Shown here: piece by piece, positions 5,617 to 9,456 of the stretch
How the letters are laid out: each line of letters opens with the position of its first letter
Position numbering within the stretch: position 1 is the first letter of the stretch
DNA from: Rudanella sp.
GTDB taxonomy: Bacteria; Bacteroidota; Bacteroidia; Cytophagales; Spirosomataceae
DNA: 9,456 bases
Reading direction: 5' to 3'
Assembly (NCBI GenBank): GCA_026785985.1
Contig: JAJAYX010000586.1
Coordinates: forward strand, 1-9,456
The notes under the pieces: generated by a model
Seen by the model: the letters and a program-made list of their open reading frames with translations, nothing else
What the model was told of the DNA's origin: nothing
Database searches by the model: none
Translations under genes and position numbers: made by a program

Positions 5617-6271
5617 TAACTCTATGCCTATCCCCCACAAACTCCCCCTCTCGTTCTACGAAAACCACGATACCTTAACCCTCTCCCAACTTCTGCTCGG
5701 TTGCGAACTTGTTCACGAAACCCGTGGCGAAGGCCGCACCGCAGGCATTATCGTTGAGACGGAGGGCTATGTTACCGGCGACCCAGCCTGCCACGCCTAC
5801 CGGCGCGAAACCAAACGTAACGCGGCCATGTTCGGCCCAGCGGGGATACTCTACGTTTACCAGATTTATAACCATTACAACTGCATCAACGTTGTGACGG
5901 GGCCTGCCGGGGTAGGTGAAGCCGTTCTGATTCGTGCCCTCGAACCCACCGATGGCATCGACCTGATGGCCCACCGACGGAACGAAGCCTTTAAAACGGG
6001 CTTCGAACGCTACCGCAACAACACCATCGACCCCAATACCGCCGACGGATTCCGAAACCTTTGCAACGGCCCCGGCAAACTGACCATCGCCCTCGGTATC
6101 AGCCGCCACAACCACAATGGCAGCTCGCTCATCAACGGACCTATCAGCATAACCCCCCGCGTTCTGACCGACTTCGATATGGTCACCACCACCCGCATCG
6201 GCATCACTCAGGGTATTGAATTGCGCTATCGGTATTATGTGAAAGGGAATCGGTTTGTCAGTAAAAAATGA
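5600..6271 (+). CDS. mpg: 3-methyladenine DNA glycosylase (AAG/MPG family)
   Basis: This monofunctional DNA glycosylase removes alkylated or deaminated purines (3-methyladenine, hypoxanthine) and starts base-excision repair. In 223 residues the family motifs appear in order: LLGCELVHE (32-40); IVETEGY (51-57), where Glu55 and Tyr57 match the catalytic Glu125 and base-stacking Tyr127 of human AAG; DPACHAYRRETKRNAAMF (61-78); GILYVYQIYNHYNCINVV (82-99); VLIRALEP (109-116); and NLCNGPGKLTIALGI (153-167). The length is typical of bacterial members, and all key residues are intact. The frame reaches a TTG at 5597. The ATG at 5600 is preferred, but the ATG at 5624 (MPIPHKLPLSF) would also give a full domain. 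The gene overlaps the possible 38-residue ORF and converges with the acetyltransferase gene, with 4 bp between stops and no room for a separate terminator. Confidence 0.95.
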   Translation: MSEISNNSMPIPHKLPLSFYENHDTLTLSQLLLGCELVHETRGEGRTAGIIVETEGYVTGDPACHAYRRETKRNAAMFGPAGILYVYQIYNHYNCINVVTGPAGVGEAVLIRALEPTDGIDLMAHRRNEAFKTGFERYRNNTIDPNTADGFRNLCNGPGKLTIALGISRHNHNGSSLINGPISITPRVLTDFDMVTTTRIGITQGIELRYRYYVKGNRFVSKK

Positions 6272-6275
6272 TGAG

Positions 6276-6833
6276 TTATTTCCCCCAGTCCCACACTACC
6301 AAGGCCCATTCTTCGCCTGCGTCGGGTTCATGAAATTGATGAACAACCTGGAAGCCTACCCGTTCGTGGGCGCGAAGGGAGCGCGTGTTACGGGCCGAAA
6401 TATCGGTGATGAATAGCCGAAACTGGTCGCTGTATGTTTTGCGGTGGTGGTGGTAAAGGCCATCGAAAACACCCAGACCCCGATAGTCATCGCCTACACA
6501 CACCTGCCCTACTACGTAATAGGGGTGCTTACTCAGGGGTTTTCCTTCGTAGTGAATGGTGTTGAGCATTTCGAACAGCGTTTCCAGTTCGGGAACAAAA
6601 GCACGAACACCCGGCATAGCTGTGATGGCGTAACCAACCACCCGCTCGCCATCTTTGGCAATCACACTTGGCCCCAACTCGTGCATTTTTTGCATTTGAT
6701 CGAGGGTGTATTGCAGGGTCAGAAAGCCCTGTTTGTGTTGCACATCGGGGGGGAGATTTCGCGACAGGTTCTGTTGTTGAAGGTTCAGAATGCCCTGTAA
6801 ATCGGCGGTAGTTTGAGCGGTGGTTATAATCAT
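6276..6833 (-). CDS. GNAT-family N-acetyltransferase
   Basis: This 185-residue cytoplasmic protein has the GNAT acetyl-CoA fold. The acetyl-CoA pyrophosphate-binding motif A is VGQVCVGDDYRGLGVFDGLY (108-127), with the R-G-x-G core at 118-121, and motif B is DISARNTRSLRAHERVGF (144-161), with the typical Asn and the Ala-His-x-x-x-Gly-Phe ending. The N-terminal part (TADLQGILNLQQQNL) is the usual first helix. The substrate cannot be deduced. The frame extends to a TTG at 6869, but the ATG at 6833 (MIITTAQT) puts the first beta strand in its normal place and is chosen. It is divergent from recA (173 bp between starts) and converges tightly with the glycosylase gene. No strong promoter was found on its strand. 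Confidence 0.88.
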   Translation of the reverse strand: MIITTAQTTADLQGILNLQQQNLSRNLPPDVQHKQGFLTLQYTLDQMQKMHELGPSVIAKDGERVVGYAITAMPGVRAFVPELETLFEMLNTIHYEGKPLSKHPYYVVGQVCVGDDYRGLGVFDGLYHHHRKTYSDQFRLFITDISARNTRSLRAHERVGFQVVHQFHEPDAGEEWALVVWDWGK

Positions 6834-6953
6834 TGTTTTGTCAATTTTGACGATAGAGTAACGGCACAAAAAGTTTCGGCAAAAAGGCCAAAAAAGGCTC
6901 AGAAAGGGTTATTTACCCGCAATCTATGTTCCGACAAATATCTTCAAAAATCA

Positions 6954-6985
6954 TTTGGTAGAACGGACAAAAAAACGTAATTTTA
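6954..6985 (+). promoter_or_regulatory. Candidate recA promoter
   Basis: TTTG (6954-6957), a 20-nt spacer and TAATTTTA (6978-6985, 7 of 8 to TAnnTTTG) fit the Bacteroidota housekeeping promoter with good spacing. Transcription would begin near 6992, about 15 nt before the recA ATG, leaving an A-rich leader with no Shine-Dalgarno. No SOS-type palindrome (CTGT-N8-ACAG or GAAC-N4-GTTC) was seen in 6834-7006, so LexA control is not evident. The rest of this 173-bp gap holds A tracts (6868-6872, 6881-6885, 6890-6895) and nothing else recognised. Confidence 0.55.
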
Positions 6986-7006
6986 TAGGCTAATCAAACA
7001 CAACAA

Positions 7007-8095
7007 ATGGCTAAATCTGATATGGCGCAAGCCGCAGCCAGTGCAACTGATAATAAGTTAAAAGCACTGCAAACAACCATCGAGAAACTCGACAAAGCCT
7101 ATGGCAAAGGAACCGTAATGCGCCTGAGCGATACGAAGGTGATGGACGTTCCGGTTATCTCGACGGGTTCGCTGGGTCTTGATCTCGCGCTCGGAATTGG
7201 CGGTCTGCCACGCGGGCGTGTCGTTGAAATTTACGGCCCTGAATCATCCGGTAAAACAACCCTGACGATGCACTGCATAGCCGAAGCACAAAAGGCGGGC
7301 GGTATCGCGGCCTTTATCGATGCTGAACACGCTTTCGACCGGACGTATGCCGAGAAGTTGGGTATTGACGTTAAAAACCTCCTCATTGCCCAACCCGATA
7401 ACGGTGAGCAAGCTCTCGAAATTACGGAACACCTAATCAGCTCCGGGGCCATCGATATCATCGTGATTGACTCCGTTGCTGCTCTCGTGCCAAAAGCCGA
7501 GATCGAAGGCGAAATGGGCGAAAGTAAAATGGGTCTTCAGGCTCGTTTAATGTCGCAGGCGTTGCGGAAACTGACCGGCGTGATCAACAAAACGGGTTGC
7601 TGCTGTATTTTTATTAACCAGTTGCGCGAGAAAATCGGTGTGATGTTCGGAAACCCCGAAACAACCACTGGTGGTAACGCCCTGAAATTCTACGCATCCG
7701 TCCGGTTAGATATTCGACGGATTGGGCAGATCAAAGAAGGAGCCGACAATGTAATCGGCAACCGCACCAAAGTGAAGGTGGTGAAGAATAAAATGGCCGC
7801 TCCGTTCAAAGTGATTGAGTTCGACATCATGTATGGCCTGGGTATCTCGAAAGTAGGTGAGATTCTCGACCTTGCCGTTGAAATGGAAATCGTGAAGAAA
7901 GCCGGCTCCTGGTTCTCCTATGGCACCAGTCGTTTGGCGCAGGGTCGCGATGCCGTGAAAGAACTGCTGCTCGATAACCCTGAACTGATGGGCGAAATCG
8001 AAGCCAAAATCCGGGCCAAGATCAACGAAGATCAAAACGCCCTCCTCGACCCCGCCGGTGGTGTGGAAGAAGATGAAGGAGTGATTAAAGATTAA
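7007..8095 (+). CDS. recA: RecA recombinase
   Basis: RecA forms ATP-dependent filaments on single-stranded DNA, drives homologous strand exchange, and triggers LexA-type self-cleavage. The 362-residue sequence shows Walker A GPESSGKT (77-84), the catalytic Glu in DAEHAFD (Glu107), Walker [11 protein letters not shown] (151-160), and the DNA-binding loop L2 region from [13 protein letters not shown] to [13 protein letters not shown] (204-231), followed by VRLDIRR. The C-terminus is acidic ([12 protein letters not shown]), as in most RecA proteins. A run of three Cys (198-200) before IFINQ replaces the aliphatic residues of E. coli RecA; such Cys-rich versions are familiar in Bacteroidota. The ATG at 7007 is the first in frame; an ATG at 7022 would remove only five residues. 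It has its own promoter and ends at a strong hairpin, so it is probably transcribed alone. Confidence 0.99.
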   Translation: MAKSDMAQAAASATDNKLKALQTTIEKLDKAYGKGTVMRLSDTKVMDVPVISTGSLGLDLALGIGGLPRGRVVEIYGPESSGKTTLTMHCIAEAQKAGGIAAFIDAEHAFDRTYAEKLGIDVKNLLIAQPDNGEQALEITEHLISSGAIDIIVIDSVAALVPKAEIEGEMGESKMGLQARLMSQALRKLTGVINKTGCCCIFINQLREKIGVMFGNPETTTGGNALKFYASVRLDIRRIGQIKEGADNVIGNRTKVKVVKNKMAAPFKVIEFDIMYGLGISKVGEILDLAVEMEIVKKAGSWFSYGTSRLAQGRDAVKELLLDNPELMGEIEAKIRAKINEDQNALLDPAGGVEEDEGVIKD

Positions 8096-8115
8096 TCAAA
8101 AAATAGCGTAAAGCC

Positions 8116-8177
8116 GGAGGGGGAGCAAAGGGAACATGCAATAGCATTTCGTCCCTTTACTCCCCCTCCTCCGTTTT
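8116..8177 (+). terminator. Strong, probably bidirectional terminator between recA and the hydroxylase gene
   Basis: Bases 8116-8133 pair with 8152-8169 in an 18-bp stem with one C-A mismatch (8126/8159). The 18-nt apex contains a smaller hairpin, ATGC (8136-8139) with GCAT (8144-8147). TTTT follows at 8174-8177 for recA. On the other strand a run of six T (8098-8103 as A on the plus strand) lies 12 nt beyond the stem and may serve the convergent gene. The stem is unusually long for a simple terminator. Confidence 0.8.
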
Positions 8178-8182
8178 AGCCC

Positions 8183-8821
8183 CTATTTCTGATACGTTCC
8201 GAAAACGTGATCCCACAATGGCGAGGATACACCGTAATTGCTATCGTGGTTTTTGTAGTGGTGAACGCTGTGGTTGATCCAGAGTTTCTTAAACGAATTC
8301 TTTGGTGGAGTATAGGCATGTACAATAAAATGTACAGCCAGATAGCCCGAATAACCAACCAGAAAACCAGGAAAAAACGAATAGGCAGCTTCACCCATCA
8401 ACAGAAAAAACAAACCGAAAAACCCTAAACCAACCAGAATAGCGAGTGCCGGAGGCATAGCCAGGCGGGTTTTATCTTTCGGAAACTCATGGTGTACACC
8501 GTGAAATGTATACTGAATCTTTGCACGCTGGGGTGTTTTGGGTTCTAGGTGATACAGATACCGGTGCAACACATATTCAAATAACGTGAAGCCGAAAAGA
8601 CCCGTCGCAAACAAGCCAATAATGGCTCTATTTGAGAAATTAGTGTAGTTGAATGCATACCAAACCAACACGGCTGAAGAGATTAACCACATACTGATGG
8701 GCACCATAATATGGGTGCGGGACAGTGCTTCTAATAGTGGATTTTCGAAGAGTTGTTTGGTGCCATTGTTTTTAGGACGAGCGTGATACCCGGGCCTAAA
8801 ATCGTCAATTTTAGCTTGCAT
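8183..8821 (-). CDS. Membrane fatty acid hydroxylase (FA2H/Scs7-like, di-iron)
   Basis: This 212-residue integral membrane protein belongs to the fatty acid hydroxylase/sterol desaturase superfamily. Histidine motifs that bind the two irons are all present: HRYLYH (86-91), HGVHH (107-111) followed by EFPKDKTRLAMPP, HFIVH (164-168), HSVHHY (184-189) and a late His in PLWDHVFGT (205). Hydrophobic segments lie at about 39-56, 65-84, 124-142 and 150-167. The HGxHHxxPxDxxRLxxPP stretch is the signature of fatty acid 2-hydroxylases, so alpha-hydroxylation of a fatty acyl chain, for example in sphingolipid or other membrane lipid, is the best guess; a carotenoid or sterol substrate is less likely. 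There is no cytochrome b5 domain, unlike the yeast and animal enzymes, so electrons must come from another protein. The upstream strand has a weak promoter match only (TTG, 18 nt, TAGTTCTC). The gene converges on recA and shares its terminator. Confidence 0.88.
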   Translation of the reverse strand: MQAKIDDFRPGYHARPKNNGTKQLFENPLLEALSRTHIMVPISMWLISSAVLVWYAFNYTNFSNRAIIGLFATGLFGFTLFEYVLHRYLYHLEPKTPQRAKIQYTFHGVHHEFPKDKTRLAMPPALAILVGLGFFGLFFLLMGEAAYSFFPGFLVGYSGYLAVHFIVHAYTPPKNSFKKLWINHSVHHYKNHDSNYGVSSPLWDHVFGTYQK

Positions 8822-8831
8822 AACGTATTTA

Positions 8832-8949
8832 GTACGGTTGAATAGTGCGAGAACTAATTAGTAAACCAACTTGACAACTGCCCGGTTCACCAAGGTTAGC
8901 GAATGGGCCACCTGTCTAAGTTAACCTTTCTTTAATCCTACAACCGTAC
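8832..8949. repeat. Separated 9-bp inverted repeat in the hydroxylase/NADH dehydrogenase gap
   Basis: GTACGGTTG at 8832-8840 is the exact reverse complement of CAACCGTAC at 8941-8949, bracketing 100 bp between the hydroxylase start and the NADH dehydrogenase stop. A second 7-bp pair (AAGGTTA 8892-8898, TAACCTT 8922-8928) lies inside. The whole gap (8822-8953) contains no convincing gene. The pairs may be chance, part of a folded transcript end, or traces of a small repeat element. Confidence 0.3.
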
Positions 8950-8953
8950 AGCG

Positions 8954-9456
8954 TCAATTCTGTTTACTGACAACTAAAGTGTCTGCTACCCTCTCCTGCA
9001 TATTGGCAAAATTTCCGGCGGGCAGCTTCTGGCGAATGATCAGTCGGAGCGAGTTATCGTAGGACAGATAATTCCACATCCAGTTGATAAGAATCAGCAA
9101 CCGGTTTTTAACACCCACGATGGCCATCAGGTGAACCACCAGCCAGGTGAGCCAGGCCAGCACACCACTAAATTTCAGATACGGCAGATCGACCACGGCC
9201 AGCCCACGGCCAATGGTGGCCATTGTGCCGAGGTCACTATAGGTAAACTCCTGCATGGGTTGATTTTTGAGCAGATGTATCAGGTTCTTCCCCAGCAACT
9301 TACCCTGCTGAATGGCTGGTTGGGCAACCTGCGGGTGCCCCGTTGGCCACACCTCGCCTTCGTCCATCTTGGCCTCGTCGCCAATGGCAAACACATCCTT
9401 ATAACCATGAACCTGACTGAATCTGTTAACCAGTACGCGACCACCCCGCCCAACAA
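8954..9456 (-). CDS. ndh: Type II NADH dehydrogenase, C-terminal part (5' end outside window)
   Basis: The frame is open from the window edge, giving the last 166 complete codons of a flavoprotein of the pyridine nucleotide-disulfide oxidoreductase family. NDH-2 oxidises NADH and passes electrons to quinone at the inner face of the membrane without pumping protons. Seen are VNRFSQVHGYKDVFAIGDEA, containing the second FAD-binding motif with the conserved Gly-Asp; a HPQVAQPAIQQGKLLGKN helix; the GTMATIGRGLAVVDL strand pair typical of NDH-2; and a hydrophobic membrane-binding region WLTWLVVHLMAIVGVKNRLLILINWMW near the C-terminus. The GTG that could start a shorter frame at 9394 is inside the conserved domain and is not a start. 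The extension after RLIIRQ (KLPAGNFANMQERVADTLVV) is a short tail. Same strand as the hydroxylase gene but 132 bp away, so an operon is doubtful. Confidence 0.93.
   Translation of the reverse strand, partial: VGRGGRVLVNRFSQVHGYKDVFAIGDEAKMDEGEVWPTGHPQVAQPAIQQGKLLGKNLIHLLKNQPMQEFTYSDLGTMATIGRGLAVVDLPYLKFSGVLAWLTWLVVHLMAIVGVKNRLLILINWMWNYLSYDNSLRLIIRQKLPAGNFANMQERVADTLVVSKQN

Noticed and set aside
6867..6869. TTG at 6869 as start of the acetyltransferase, and likewise TTG at 5077 (toxin) and 5597 (glycosylase).
   Set aside because: In each case an ATG a few codons later fits the family N-terminus or the gene overlap better.

Overview
The window looks like a piece of chromosome from a Bacteroidota bacterium, probably a Cytophagales member of the Spirosoma type. 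This is inferred from the protein families (PorT-like outer-membrane barrel, fused aspartate kinase/homoserine dehydrogenase, MurI and RecA of Bacteroidota flavour), from the lack of Shine-Dalgarno sequences before most starts, and from several matches to the Bacteroidota promoter pattern (TTG about 20 nt before TAnnTTTG). No database search was possible, so family calls rest on motifs read by eye.

Left part (1-2349): the 3' end of a multi-pass membrane protein gene runs in from the edge and converges on a minus-strand gene for a secreted outer-membrane beta-barrel protein. That gene is divergent from murI (glutamate racemase, cell-wall D-glutamate). A weak hairpin follows murI. It is followed by a perfect -7 promoter element and a leader with four imperfect 8-bp repeats before thrA.

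Centre (2350-6271): thrA encodes a complete bifunctional aspartokinase/homoserine dehydrogenase. It is followed not by thrB/thrC but by a two-gene MazF/PemK-type toxin-antitoxin pair. Immediately after the toxin stop codon lies a second copy of the last 54 bp of thrA. It encodes the same 17 C-terminal residues with three synonymous changes and a different stop codon (TAA instead of TGA). The toxin-antitoxin pair is therefore bracketed by direct repeats of the thrA 3' end and is clearly poorer in GC than thrA. This looks like a small unit that entered at the end of thrA while keeping the host gene intact, and it is the most interesting structure here. After it come a candidate promoter, a possible 38-residue small protein, and a 3-methyladenine DNA glycosylase gene.

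Right part (6272-9456): a GNAT acetyltransferase gene converges with the glycosylase gene and is divergent from recA. A good Bacteroidota-type promoter lies just before recA. recA ends in a strong long hairpin shared with a convergent fatty acid hydroxylase gene. The window ends inside a minus-strand type II NADH dehydrogenase gene, of which only the C-terminal part is present. No tRNA, rRNA, CRISPR array, integrase or transposase was seen.
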